A model generated the notes under the pieces. The model saw only the letters and a program-made list of their open reading frames with translations. It ran no database searches and was not told where the DNA came from. This document shows, piece after piece, positions 40,640 to 50,035 of a stretch of DNA of 64,000 bases. This DNA is from an uncultured Prevotellaceae bacterium (GTDB taxonomy: Bacteria > Bacteroidota > Bacteroidia > Bacteroidales > Bacteroidaceae), in the NCBI GenBank assembly GCA_900314755.1, contig OMWH01000005.1, positions 1 to 64,000 of the forward strand, in the 5' to 3' direction. Within the stretch, counting starts at the first letter, position 1. Every line of letters begins with the position of its first letter. Both the position numbers and the translations under genes were made by a program.

Positions 40640-43600
40640 TTATTTTATTTCCTTAGGAGTCACCCCGAACTCCTCCTTGAAATACTTGGAGAATAGCCGG
40701 GGAGAGTTGAAGCCTACCTGGTAGGCGACTTCGGAGACATACATCCCACTCTGCTCCAACAACTGCTTACCACGCTTGAGACGTATCAAACGGACAAACA
40801 GCACAGGAGTCTTACCTGTCAGATGGTAGAGTTTCTTATATAACTGAGAACGATGAACGCCCATCTCATTACTTAACTCCTCGACACCAAAATCCGGGTC
40901 ACTGATATGTGCCTCCACGATACTGATGGCATGTGCGATAAACTGCTCATCAAGGGATGTCACCGTAATCTCGGAGGGTTCTATATCCACCTCCTGGGCA
41001 AAGCGCTCATGTTGTTTCTGGTTTCTCTCCACTAATTTATGGATGCGCTGCCGGAGTATTTCCATACTGAAAGGTTTCGTGATATAGTCATCCGCACCAG
41101 CCTCCAAGCCTTGCAGCTCGTCACCAGCCATACTCTTTGCCGTCAGGAGTATCACGGGGATATGCGAAGTGTTAATATCCGTCTTTACACGACGGCACAG
41201 TTCTAATCCATCCATCTCAGGCATCATCACATCACTGGTAATCATGTCTACATCCTTCTTGCTCAACAGGTCAAGAGCCTCAACACCATTGACAGCAGTC
41301 AATATATTGTAATGACCTTCCAGGCTCTGCCGCATATAAGCAAGGAAATCCTTGTTATCCTCAACAAGTAACAGTGTAGGCAAGCCCTCCTTTTCTGACG
41401 ACTGACAACCGGCACTTTCCTGCTTGACATCCATGGGGGAGATTTCTTCTGCCTGTCTTGACGGATCACCATTCTTCTTTAAAGGAATGGTGAAACGGAA
41501 TACTGAGCCCGTCCCCTCTGGCTGATCAGACACGGTGATGTCACCACCTTGCAGACGAACATACTCACGGACGATATGAAGACCGATGCCACTACCCATA
41601 GACATGCGGTTTCCTGACGCTGACTGGAAGAAGCGGTCGAAGATACGCTCCTTGTCTGCATCCGGAATACCGACTCCTGTATCAGCCACCGTCACGACAA
41701 CCTGACGGTCGGCAATATCCACACCTACGGTAACACTCCCTCCTGCATCAGTGAACTTAAAAGCATTCGACAAAAGATTCATCATTACCTTTGTCATCTT
41801 GTCCTTATCGAAGAAAGTATCCACATGCTCCACATACGACTGGAAGGAGAAACTGACCTGTTCTTTTTCCGCTTTCAGTTGGAAAGAGTTACAGACATCC
41901 CGCAGCAAAGTGATAATATCGCCATAGGAAGAAACCAGTTTCTCACGTCCTGACTCCAGACGGCGGAAATCAAGAATCTGGTTTACCAAAGAAAGCAGAT
42001 GGTCCGCACTGCGATGAATCATCTGAAGGGTTGACAACTGCTGAGGGTCCTTCACTTGTTTAGACAGTTCCTCTACAGGACTGATAATCAAGGACAAAGG
42101 TGTCCGCAAATCATGACTGATATTGGTGAAGAAACGGAGTTTCATCTCATTCATCTGTTCCTGCTGCTCCTGTTGCAGCTGCAACTCATGAATCCGCTGT
42201 TTGTAAACACGACGATGATGATAGTAACGGACAATACCCCATACCGTCAGGACTACAATAACTATATATAAGAGGAAAGCCCACCAAGACAACCAAAACG
42301 GCGGAGCGATATGTATTGCCAGCAACAGACTCGGTTGTGAGAATTGTGTACGGGTAAGTAACTGATAATCACCTGATGGCAGGTTAGAGAAGACGATAGT
42401 CCGTCCCTCTATAGGATGCCAGGTGTCTGAGAATCCTTTCAACTGATAATAATAGGCATCTGCAGAGAAACCATCATTATCAGGATTGGAACACTCTATC
42501 ACGAGATTGTTTTCATGGTAGCTCAAGGAAAGCTCATGAATGAAAACAATATCCTTTCCCAGAGTCTGAGGAGTTAACAGCTTGTCATTAACACTAACCG
42601 CTCCCAGTAACAGCTGGTGTGATTCCTCCAGCTGATTAACCTGCGACAAGAGTTTACGGGTATTCACCCGCTGGTAGCCCGTTGTCGTACCCAGCCAGAG
42701 AATACCATTGGCATCTATCTCACTGGCACGGAAATTATAATATAGCTGCTTGCCATCAGGATTGATATTGAAGGAATAACGGTCAAACTTGCTCCTGTCC
42801 TCTAATTGATGACGCAGCATCAGTAATTCCGTGGGAGTGACTATCCATACATTCCCATCCTTGTCAACAGAGATATTTTTTAATGGGGCATGCTTTAAAT
42901 CGGCTAACACCTTCACTTCACTGCCGCTGGCATCCAACAAGGTCAAACCCTCACAGCCCTCATTACCAAGCATCCAAACATAATCGTCTTTATCTATACA
43001 CAAGTAACGGAAACGTCCGTCACACACTTTCTCCCAGACAAGGTCTTTGCCTGCCTTATAAAGTCCCTCGGTGGTTGCTGCGTAGAGCTGATGTTTATGA
43101 TACGCTAAATCTAATGCGTATGATGGTTTCAAATGCGTGTTCATGGTATCACCTGTTACAGGGTTAAGCCACCACACACCTTTTCCTAATAAGGCAACAA
43201 AGAATTCGCCTTTGTCATTCTCAACGACATCATAGGGTGAGCTGTCCTTGAAATAGCGAGTGGTATTTCCATTCTGTTGCCGGTGCCACAGCCCTTGATA
43301 ATAGAGCCCGATCCAAAGAGAGCCGTCTTTACCTGAATGAAGTGCTGTAGCAGAACCGTCACCCATGATGCTCTTGTCAGTATCCCCATCATGAAGGTAC
43401 ACGCCACGATTTTCCATTCCAATCCACATGCCTCCGTTATGTGGAGCTGGTGCAAAAGTGAGAATGTCGGAAATGGACTCTTGTGTCGCCATGTCCACAA
43501 TTTTGTTGAGAGAATAGTTCTCCTGATGACTGGTACAAATTGACAAACCGCCTTTGGTATATGATATCCACATCGTCTGCCGTTTCTTGTCATAATAGAG

Positions 43601-44491
43601 CATGTCTATTTTGTTACTCTGAAGGCTATTGCCATCCCACGTGGAATGTAGTAAATGAGCAAGAACGTGTCCGTCCATATCACAAAGATAGATACCATCT
43701 GAGTCCGTGGCTATCCATAATTGCTGCTTACCGTCCAATTGAAATCCCGCAATATTTGAGGGAATCTGAACGACCAACACCCACTGACGATGCAAATGGT
43801 CATATTTCCACACCTTATTATCAGACCATACCCAGACATTACCCGCCTCGTCCATATTGACAAGTTTATGAGCATGGTACCCCTCAGGAAGTGTCACCTG
43901 ACGAATGATTCGCTTTTCTTTGATGGAAAGAACATAAAGGCTCTTGTTGGAAATGAGAGCGTAACAGGACTCATTACGGCAGACAGCGATAATATACTCT
44001 TCTGCTCCTATAGAAAGACTTGTCACTTTTCCTGTCTTCTGATCCAACCAATAGAGTTTGTTGTCCTTGGTTGCAAGCGTATGTCCTTCCTCATCGGCAT
44101 TCACATCAAACTCTTTCCATACTTTGATGTTTTTTTTAGCAAACATCGCAGGGACATTTTCTACAAACTCATTGCGCTGTGGATGATAATAATAAACATC
44201 ATTATCTATCGTTTTAATCCATAATCCACCTTCTGAATCACCAGTAATCTTATTGACGCTCATATTGATGTCGGAAGACAGCCGCTGGTAACTTCCGGGA
44301 TTCCTGCTCTCCAACTGTGGCATGCTCAGTATTCCTGAGGAAGTACCTAACCATACTATGCCATTTGTGTCACGGTAGACGGCACGTACGCTATAGCCTT
44401 TTGTATTTATATGACGGAATTGCAGGTTCTTCTGTGCGTGGATTGACAGAATACTTACAAAAAAGAAAATAAACGCATAGTATTTCCGCAT
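40640..44491 (-). CDS. Hybrid two-component sensor-regulator (HTCS) with AraC output
   Basis: A 1283-residue one-protein two-component system. The signal peptide (residues 1-19, ending SIHAQ) is followed by a periplasmic sensor of two seven-bladed Reg_prop propellers and a Y_Y_Y domain (to about 725). One membrane helix lies near 735-757. HisKA has its His near 792 in NISHDLRTPLS; HATPase_c has DTGVGIPD and SMGSGIGLHIV. The receiver has its Asp near 1086 in SDVMMPEMDG, and the AraC HTH is at the C-terminus. HTCS bind glycan fragments and switch on adjacent degradation genes; it is divergent from the GH27-GH26-GH2 set, its likely target. Confidence 0.93.
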   Translation of the reverse strand: MRKYYAFIFFFVSILSIHAQKNLQFRHINTKGYSVRAVYRDTNGIVWLGTSSGILSMPQLESRNPGSYQRLSSDINMSVNKITGDSEGGLWIKTIDNDVYYYHPQRNEFVENVPAMFAKKNIKVWKEFDVNADEEGHTLATKDNKLYWLDQKTGKVTSLSIGAEEYIIAVCRNESCYALISNKSLYVLSIKEKRIIRQVTLPEGYHAHKLVNMDEAGNVWVWSDNKVWKYDHLHRQWVLVVQIPSNIAGFQLDGKQQLWIATDSDGIYLCDMDGHVLAHLLHSTWDGNSLQSNKIDMLYYDKKRQTMWISYTKGGLSICTSHQENYSLNKIVDMATQESISDILTFAPAPHNGGMWIGMENRGVYLHDGDTDKSIMGDGSATALHSGKDGSLWIGLYYQGLWHRQQNGNTTRYFKDSSPYDVVENDKGEFFVALLGKGVWWLNPVTGDTMNTHLKPSYALDLAYHKHQLYAATTEGLYKAGKDLVWEKVCDGRFRYLCIDKDDYVWMLGNEGCEGLTLLDASGSEVKVLADLKHAPLKNISVDKDGNVWIVTPTELLMLRHQLEDRSKFDRYSFNINPDGKQLYYNFRASEIDANGILWLGTTTGYQRVNTRKLLSQVNQLEESHQLLLGAVSVNDKLLTPQTLGKDIVFIHELSLSYHENNLVIECSNPDNDGFSADAYYYQLKGFSDTWHPIEGRTIVFSNLPSGDYQLLTRTQFSQPSLLLAIHIAPPFWLSWWAFLLYIVIVVLTVWGIVRYYHHRRVYKQRIHELQLQQEQQEQMNEMKLRFFTNISHDLRTPLSLIISPVEELSKQVKDPQQLSTLQMIHRSADHLLSLVNQILDFRRLESGREKLVSSYGDIITLLRDVCNSFQLKAEKEQVSFSFQSYVEHVDTFFDKDKMTKVMMNLLSNAFKFTDAGGSVTVGVDIADRQVVVTVADTGVGIPDADKERIFDRFFQSASGNRMSMGSGIGLHIVREYVRLQGGDITVSDQPEGTGSVFRFTIPLKKNGDPSRQAEEISPMDVKQESAGCQSSEKEGLPTLLLVEDNKDFLAYMRQSLEGHYNILTAVNGVEALDLLSKKDVDMITSDVMMPEMDGLELCRRVKTDINTSHIPVILLTAKSMAGDELQGLEAGADDYITKPFSMEILRQRIHKLVERNQKQHERFAQEVDIEPSEITVTSLDEQFIAHAISIVEAHISDPDFGVEELSNEMGVHRSQLYKKLYHLTGKTPVLFVRLIRLKRGKQLLEQSGMYVSEVAYQVGFNSPRLFSKYFKEEFGVTPKEIK

Positions 44492-44516
44492 AAGTCTCAG
44501 GTTCTTATTTCTGCTG

Positions 44517-44524
44517 CAAAGATA
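44517..44524 (-). promoter_or_regulatory. -7 promoter element of the HTCS gene
   Basis: CAAAGATA reads TATCTTTG on the gene strand, about 25 nt before the ATG at 44491. Confidence 0.65.
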
Positions 44525-44633
44525 GTGCTTTTTTCCGAATTACAACATCAAAACGTATAAGAGTATATGTCACAAATGTTGCAAAAATGTACCATAACAA
44601 CCGGGTGCTATTGCATCTTTCAATTTTTAGAGT

Positions 44634-44641
44634 TATCTTTG
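44634..44641 (+). promoter_or_regulatory. -7 promoter element of the GH27-GH26-GH2 operon
   Basis: TATCTTTG, 25 nt before the GH27 ATG. The about 110 bp between it and the HTCS promoter should contain the HTCS binding site; no obvious direct repeat was picked out by eye. Confidence 0.7.
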
Positions 44642-44666
44642 CAGCAAAATCATTAACACGTCAAAT

Positions 44667-45905
44667 ATGAAGAATCTAAAACAAAGACTCATGATGGGCG
44701 TTATTCTTGCCCTCATGGTAATGCCGGGAAAGGCACAGAAATGGGAACATTTAGCAGACACCCCGCAGATGGGATGGAGTACATGGAACAAATTTCAGGG
44801 AAATATCTCTGAAGACATCATTAAGGGTATAGCGGATGCCATGGTGGAAAGCGGACTGCGTGATGCCGGCTACACCTATATCAATATTGATGACTGCTGG
44901 CACGGCAAGCGTGACGCGGACGGTTTCATACAGGTGGACAGCAAGAAATTCCCTAATGGCATGAAGGCTGTTGCGGACTATGTCCACAGCAAGGGACTGA
45001 AACTGGGTATCTACAGTGATGCCGGGACAGGTACCTGTGCAGGAATGCCCGGTTCTTTAGGACATGAATACCAGGATGCCATCCAATATGCCCGTTGGGG
45101 AGTGGATTATCTGAAATACGACTGGTGTAACACAACCAATGTCAACCCACAGGGTGCCTACCAACTCATCAGTGACGCACTGCGTGCATCGGGTCGCCCG
45201 ATATTCCTCAGTATGTGTGAGTGGGGAAACAGCCGCCCTTGGAAATGGGCAAAGGAGATTGGTCACTCTTGGCGAACAACCCCCGATATCTGGTGCGACT
45301 TCGACTCTCTGCGGGTCTTTGAGGCAGGGTACACGCAATTTGGTGTGATGCAGTGTATCCAGTTCAACGACTCCCTCCGTCAGTATGCCGGCAAGGGGCA
45401 CTGGAACGACCCCGACATGCTGGAGGTAGGCAATGGAATGACTGAGAATGAGGACCGTGCTCACTTCACGATGTGGTGTATGATGGCGAGTCCTCTCATC
45501 CTAGGCAATGACCTTCGTTCCATGAGTGAGGCAACACGCAACATCATCATGAATAAGGAGATGATAGCTGTTGACCAGGACACATTAGGTATTCAAGGGT
45601 TACACTATTGTGACCATGATGGACTGCAATTCTGGTTCAAGCCTCTTGCGGGAGGAGACTGGGCATTTACGATCCTCAACCCGACCAAGAAAGACATCAC
45701 GTATGCCCTCAACTGGCAGGACTTCAACCTGACTGACAAAGAGGTGAGTGGTCTAAGCACTTCTTTTGATACGAAAGTCTATCAGGTATACAATCTGTGG
45801 ACACATAAGATGGAAGGAAAGACCAATATCAAAAACAAGACAGAACGTAAACTGACGGTGAAAGCCCGTGACGTTGTCTCATATCGTTTAATCATAAAAC
45901 AATAA
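44667..45905 (+). CDS. Secreted GH27 alpha-galactosidase
   Basis: A 412-residue exported alpha-galactosidase. The signal peptide ends in PGKAQ. The barrel begins TPQMGWSTWNKF; the nucleophile Asp is in YLKYDWCN (near residue 152) and the acid/base Asp in RTTPDIWCD (near 206); the C-terminal beta-sandwich follows. It removes alpha-1,6-galactose side chains, as in galactomannan. The GH26 gene starts 2 nt after its stop. Confidence 0.93.
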   Translation: MKNLKQRLMMGVILALMVMPGKAQKWEHLADTPQMGWSTWNKFQGNISEDIIKGIADAMVESGLRDAGYTYINIDDCWHGKRDADGFIQVDSKKFPNGMKAVADYVHSKGLKLGIYSDAGTGTCAGMPGSLGHEYQDAIQYARWGVDYLKYDWCNTTNVNPQGAYQLISDALRASGRPIFLSMCEWGNSRPWKWAKEIGHSWRTTPDIWCDFDSLRVFEAGYTQFGVMQCIQFNDSLRQYAGKGHWNDPDMLEVGNGMTENEDRAHFTMWCMMASPLILGNDLRSMSEATRNIIMNKEMIAVDQDTLGIQGLHYCDHDGLQFWFKPLAGGDWAFTILNPTKKDITYALNWQDFNLTDKEVSGLSTSFDTKVYQVYNLWTHKMEGKTNIKNKTERKLTVKARDVVSYRLIIKQ

Positions 45906-45907
45906 TC

Positions 45908-47473
45908 ATGAAAAGAACAACACTATCCCTTATCTTCCTTTTTTTCGCTACTATCGGCATCCTTGCCCAAACCAGTACGAAGTTAGAGGCAGAAAATGCT
46001 AATTACGTGAATTGCAAACTGATTCAAGATAGCAAGTATTCTGGTGGGAAAGCACTGGAAATAACAGAAGAAAATGCCAAAATCACCTTTACCTACAATC
46101 AGTCGGAAAAAGGGAAATATATCGTCTATGTGGGCTATGACGGACTTCATGGCGACAAGGTGGTGAACCTTGCCGTGAACGGCAGTAACGGTACTTTCAC
46201 GACCAAGGGGAGAGCAGAGACAGCCGTTGGTACTTTCTTTATGAATAAAGGCAATAACACCATCATTATCACTCCCGGTTGGACATGGTTCCGCATTGAC
46301 TATATCCGCATCGAGAAGGATAATAGTATCTCTTTGCCTTTTAATATATCGCCAGCCCCTGTTGATCCTCAGGCAACAGCCAATGCTAAGAAAGTATACT
46401 CCTTCCTCTATAACAATTTTGGAAAGAAGACCATTTCTGGTATGATGACTGGTGACATGTCGTCTGCCAATGGGAATGTCACACAGCATGACGACATAAA
46501 GGCTGTCTATGAAGCCTCCGGCAAATACCCAGCCCTCGTTGGTTTCGACTTCATGAATACGACTGGTGCTTACGAGAATGCCGATTGGACTAAATCATAT
46601 ACCAATAATGTCATTGAGCTGGCAAAAGACACCTACAAGCGTGGAGGCGTTCCAACCTTCACATGGCACTGGCGTGACCCCAGCCGCAGCACTGGCGAGT
46701 TCTATTCTGATCAATGTAACATGAAGATTACCAATGCCTTAAAGAATGACGGCACATGGAACACCTCTTCTTCTCTCTATCAGTACATCATCAAGGACAT
46801 CGATGCCATTGCCGATCATTTCCTGGAATTACAGAATGCTGGTGTCGCCTGTATCTTCCGCCCTCTCCATGAATCAAGTGGCGGTTGGTTCTGGTGGGGA
46901 CGAGAGGGAGCGGAACCTTTCAAGAAACTCTACCATCTGCTTTACGATGAGATGGTGAATGTCAAGGGTGTTCATAATGTCATCTGGGTATGGAACGCTG
47001 GAGAGTATGACCAAGACTGGAACCCGGGCGAAGCCTATTATGATGTCGTCTCAGCGGATATCTATAACAAAAGTTTCGACTACTCCAGTAATTATGTCTT
47101 GTTTGACAAACTCAAAGTACTCACTGGAGGCAAGAAGATTCTCGCTTTATCAGAGAATGGTCCCATCCCTGATATCGACAAGGAGTTTGACGAGGAGGCT
47201 GTATGGTCGTGGTGGATGCCTTGGTATCACACATGGAATGGCAAATTCGTCGACCAGACCAGCAAGGAAGAATGGACGAAATGTATGAACGACAGCCGTG
47301 TCGTCACCCTTGAGGACTTATCCGCCGGCTGGGAAGCATACACTGGTATTCAGTCACCCAAAGTCAGCAAGCATACCAATCTTGCCATCTATGACCTTCA
47401 AGGTCACCGCCTCTCTGAAATACCACGCAAAGGGATGTATATCAGAGGGGGTAGAATTCTAATCAATAATTAA
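45908..47473 (+). CDS. Secreted GH26 beta-mannanase with N-terminal CBM35-like domain
   Basis: A 521-residue endo-beta-1,4-mannanase. The signal peptide ends in ILAQ. A CBM6/35-like module covers residues of about 22-137 (KLEAENANYVNCKL ... WFRIDYIRIE). The GH26 barrel has the acid/base Glu in RPLHESSGGWFWWG (near 320) and the nucleophile Glu in ALSENGP (near 415). The C-terminal YDLQGHRLSE ... GMYIRGGRILI resembles the short tails of exported Prevotella proteins, possibly a sorting signal. With the GH27 partner it fits galactomannan breakdown. Confidence 0.92.
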   Translation: MKRTTLSLIFLFFATIGILAQTSTKLEAENANYVNCKLIQDSKYSGGKALEITEENAKITFTYNQSEKGKYIVYVGYDGLHGDKVVNLAVNGSNGTFTTKGRAETAVGTFFMNKGNNTIIITPGWTWFRIDYIRIEKDNSISLPFNISPAPVDPQATANAKKVYSFLYNNFGKKTISGMMTGDMSSANGNVTQHDDIKAVYEASGKYPALVGFDFMNTTGAYENADWTKSYTNNVIELAKDTYKRGGVPTFTWHWRDPSRSTGEFYSDQCNMKITNALKNDGTWNTSSSLYQYIIKDIDAIADHFLELQNAGVACIFRPLHESSGGWFWWGREGAEPFKKLYHLLYDEMVNVKGVHNVIWVWNAGEYDQDWNPGEAYYDVVSADIYNKSFDYSSNYVLFDKLKVLTGGKKILALSENGPIPDIDKEFDEEAVWSWWMPWYHTWNGKFVDQTSKEEWTKCMNDSRVVTLEDLSAGWEAYTGIQSPKVSKHTNLAIYDLQGHRLSEIPRKGMYIRGGRILINN

Positions 47474-47482
47474 ACCAACAAT

Positions 47483-49939
47483 ATGAACCTAAGAAAACTG
47501 ATGACGGTGATAACTGTCTGGATGACAGTACTCACCATGAACGCACAGAATGTGAGAGAGGTCATCCGACTGGACGAGGGGTGGAAGTTCGCTTTCGGCA
47601 ACGCCGCTGACCCTGCCAAAGACTTCGGATGCGGAACGGAGTATTTCAACTACCTGACGAAGGCGAACTCGATTCATAACGAGGGACCGTATTCCCCGAA
47701 GTTCGATGACTCGAAATGGGAGGAGGTGCGCATCCCCCACGACTGGGTGACCACCCTGTCGTATGAACAGAAAGCCAGTCATTCTCACGGTTATAAGACC
47801 GTAGGGTATAAATACCCTGAGACCAGTGTGGGATGGTACAGGAAGACTGTGAAAATTGAAGAATTGAAAAGTGGAAGTTCCGAAGACCTTCCCTGCAGGT
47901 ATTATCTGCAGTTCGACGGTATCTTCCGCAATGCCCGTGTGTGGTTCAATGGGTTTTATATGGGCACGGAACCCAGTGGCTATGCCACTCAGGTGTATGA
48001 CGTGACGGAATATGTGAACTACGGAGGCGACAACCTCATCTGTGTACGTGCCGACGCTACCCTTGAGGAGGGTTGGTTCTACGAGGGTGCCGGCATCTAC
48101 CGGGATGCATGGCTTGTCAAGACGGGTAAGGTGAGCGTGGCTCCCTTCGGTACTTTCGTCTATGCCGACATGAAAGCACCTTACACGACTGCCACGATGG
48201 TTGTAGAGACAGAGATCCATAACAGCACCCTCGCCACACAGTCCTGCCAGGTGGAGCAACGCCTGCTGGATGCCGACGGAAAGGAGATTGGCAAGATGGC
48301 TGCAGCAACCATGCAGTTGAAAGGCAAGCAGGCCAGCAGTTGCAAACAACAGATGACGGTCAGTCACCCACACCTGTGGAGCACTACGGACCCTTACCTC
48401 TATCAGGTGGAGACCACAGTGAAGGTGGATGGTAAGGTGACGGATGTCTATACCACTACGACAGGCTTCCGTGAGGTGGTCTTCGACGCCGACAAGGGTT
48501 TCCTGTTAAACGGCAAGTCCATCGAGCTGAAAGGTGCCAATATGCACCAGGACCATGCGGGTGTGGGGGCTGCCATCCCCGATGCCCTGCAGGCATGGCG
48601 CATCCAACAACTCAAGAAGTTCGGGTGTAACGCTTATCGTGCCTCGCATAACCCCATGACTCCTGCCCTGCTCGACATCTGCGACCGCGAGGGTATCCTC
48701 GTCATCGACGAGAACCGTCTCTCAGGTATCAACACAGAGCACCTGCGCCTCTTGGAGAATATGATCAAGCGTGACCGTAACCATCCTTCCGTCATCCTGT
48801 GGAGCGACGGTAATGAGGAATGGGGAATGGAGAATACCATCCAGGGAACACGCATTGCCGCTGCCATGCGGGAGTATACCAAACTGCTCGACCCCACCCG
48901 CCACTCTACCATCGCCAATGCCGGTGGCGGAGAGATGATCAAGGGACTTGACGTCGTAGGTTTCAACTATATCCTGCAGAATGATGTGGACAACCGCAAG
49001 AAGAACAACCCGACATGGAAGATAGTAGGTACGGAGGAGACGACGGGCTGTGGTACCCGCGGTGTCTATTTCGACAATCCGGAATTCCCGGGACGCATGG
49101 TGTCGATGAACAGGAGCGCTGACAAGGACGGTACCTACAACCGTATCGAGCGTGGCTGGAAGTTCTATGCTGACCGCCCATGGGCTGCGGGACTCTTCTA
49201 CTGGACCGGTTTCGACTACCGCGGCGAGCCCAACCCGCTGTCATTTCCTGCCCACGACTCAGAGTTCGGCATCCTCGACTACTGCGGTTTCTGGAAAGAC
49301 GAGGCGTGGTATCTGAAGTCATGGTGGACCGACGAGCCCACCCTGCATATCTTCCCCCACTGGAACCTGCAAGGTCATGAGGGCGAGGAAGTGGAGGTAT
49401 GGGCATACAGCAACTGCGACGAGGTGGAGCTGACGGTCAACGGCAAGAAACTGGGTCGTCAGAAGATGCCCAAGAACGGACACTTGAAGTGGAAGGCGGT
49501 CTACCAGCCTGGCAAGGTGGTTGCCGTAGGCTATAAGAACGGCAAGCGCATCCTCACGGAGACGATAGAGACCACCAAACCTGCCGACAGGATTATCGTG
49601 AAGAGCAACCGCCCCAGCATCACTGCCGACGGACGGGATGTCGCCATCGTCACCATCGAGTTGCAGGATGCCAAAGGACGTGTCGTTCCTGATGCCTGCC
49701 AGCCCCTGACCTTCCGTATTGAAGGCAACGGCCGCATCATCGGCGCAGGGAATGGTGACCCCTCCTATCCCGGTGCCGACCACCCGAAAGACAAGGACTG
49801 CAAGGAGTTCAGCATTCCTGCCTTCAACGGTTACGCACAAGTCATCATCCAGAGTGAGAAGAGTGCCGGCAATATCCTGTTGCAATGCACCTCCACCGGA
49901 CTGAAGAGCGGTACCGTCAATATCCGGTCTGCACAATAA
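47483..49939 (+). CDS. Secreted GH2 beta-galactosidase/beta-mannosidase-type enzyme
   Basis: An 818-residue exported GH2 hydrolase. The signal ends near TMNAQ. It has a sugar-binding jelly roll (about 60-215), an Ig-like domain, and the GH2 barrel with the acid/base Glu in WSDGNEEWG (near 444) and the nucleophile Glu in VGTEETTG (near 516). DUF4982-like and further Ig-like domains follow. Activity (galactosidase or mannosidase) cannot be fixed from motifs; the locus suggests mannan or galactomannan ends. Residues encoded by 47853-47880 (KIEELKSGSSED) come from simple A/G-rich sequence and may be a loop insertion. Last gene of the operon, followed by a terminator. Confidence 0.9.
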   Translation: MNLRKLMTVITVWMTVLTMNAQNVREVIRLDEGWKFAFGNAADPAKDFGCGTEYFNYLTKANSIHNEGPYSPKFDDSKWEEVRIPHDWVTTLSYEQKASHSHGYKTVGYKYPETSVGWYRKTVKIEELKSGSSEDLPCRYYLQFDGIFRNARVWFNGFYMGTEPSGYATQVYDVTEYVNYGGDNLICVRADATLEEGWFYEGAGIYRDAWLVKTGKVSVAPFGTFVYADMKAPYTTATMVVETEIHNSTLATQSCQVEQRLLDADGKEIGKMAAATMQLKGKQASSCKQQMTVSHPHLWSTTDPYLYQVETTVKVDGKVTDVYTTTTGFREVVFDADKGFLLNGKSIELKGANMHQDHAGVGAAIPDALQAWRIQQLKKFGCNAYRASHNPMTPALLDICDREGILVIDENRLSGINTEHLRLLENMIKRDRNHPSVILWSDGNEEWGMENTIQGTRIAAAMREYTKLLDPTRHSTIANAGGGEMIKGLDVVGFNYILQNDVDNRKKNNPTWKIVGTEETTGCGTRGVYFDNPEFPGRMVSMNRSADKDGTYNRIERGWKFYADRPWAAGLFYWTGFDYRGEPNPLSFPAHDSEFGILDYCGFWKDEAWYLKSWWTDEPTLHIFPHWNLQGHEGEEVEVWAYSNCDEVELTVNGKKLGRQKMPKNGHLKWKAVYQPGKVVAVGYKNGKRILTETIETTKPADRIIVKSNRPSITADGRDVAIVTIELQDAKGRVVPDACQPLTFRIEGNGRIIGAGNGDPSYPGADHPKDKDCKEFSIPAFNGYAQVIIQSEKSAGNILLQCTSTGLKSGTVNIRSAQ

Positions 49940-49963
49940 GGAACACGCACACATATACAAAAG

Positions 49964-49997
49964 TCGGGCAAATACTTTGCTATTTGCCCGATTTTAT
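49964..49997 (+). terminator. Terminator of the GH27-GH26-GH2 operon
   Basis: TCGGGCAAATA (49964-49974) / TATTTGCCCGA (49981-49991), 11 perfect pairs, then TTTTATTT. Confidence 0.9.
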
Positions 49998-49998
49998 T

Positions 49999-50006
49999 TA
50001 ATTTTG
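49999..50006 (+). promoter_or_regulatory. -7 promoter element of alaS
   Basis: TAATTTTG, directly after the preceding terminator and 29 nt before the alaS ATG. Confidence 0.7.
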
Positions 50007-50035
50007 CACCAAATTTGTAAAAACTAAGAAGAAAG

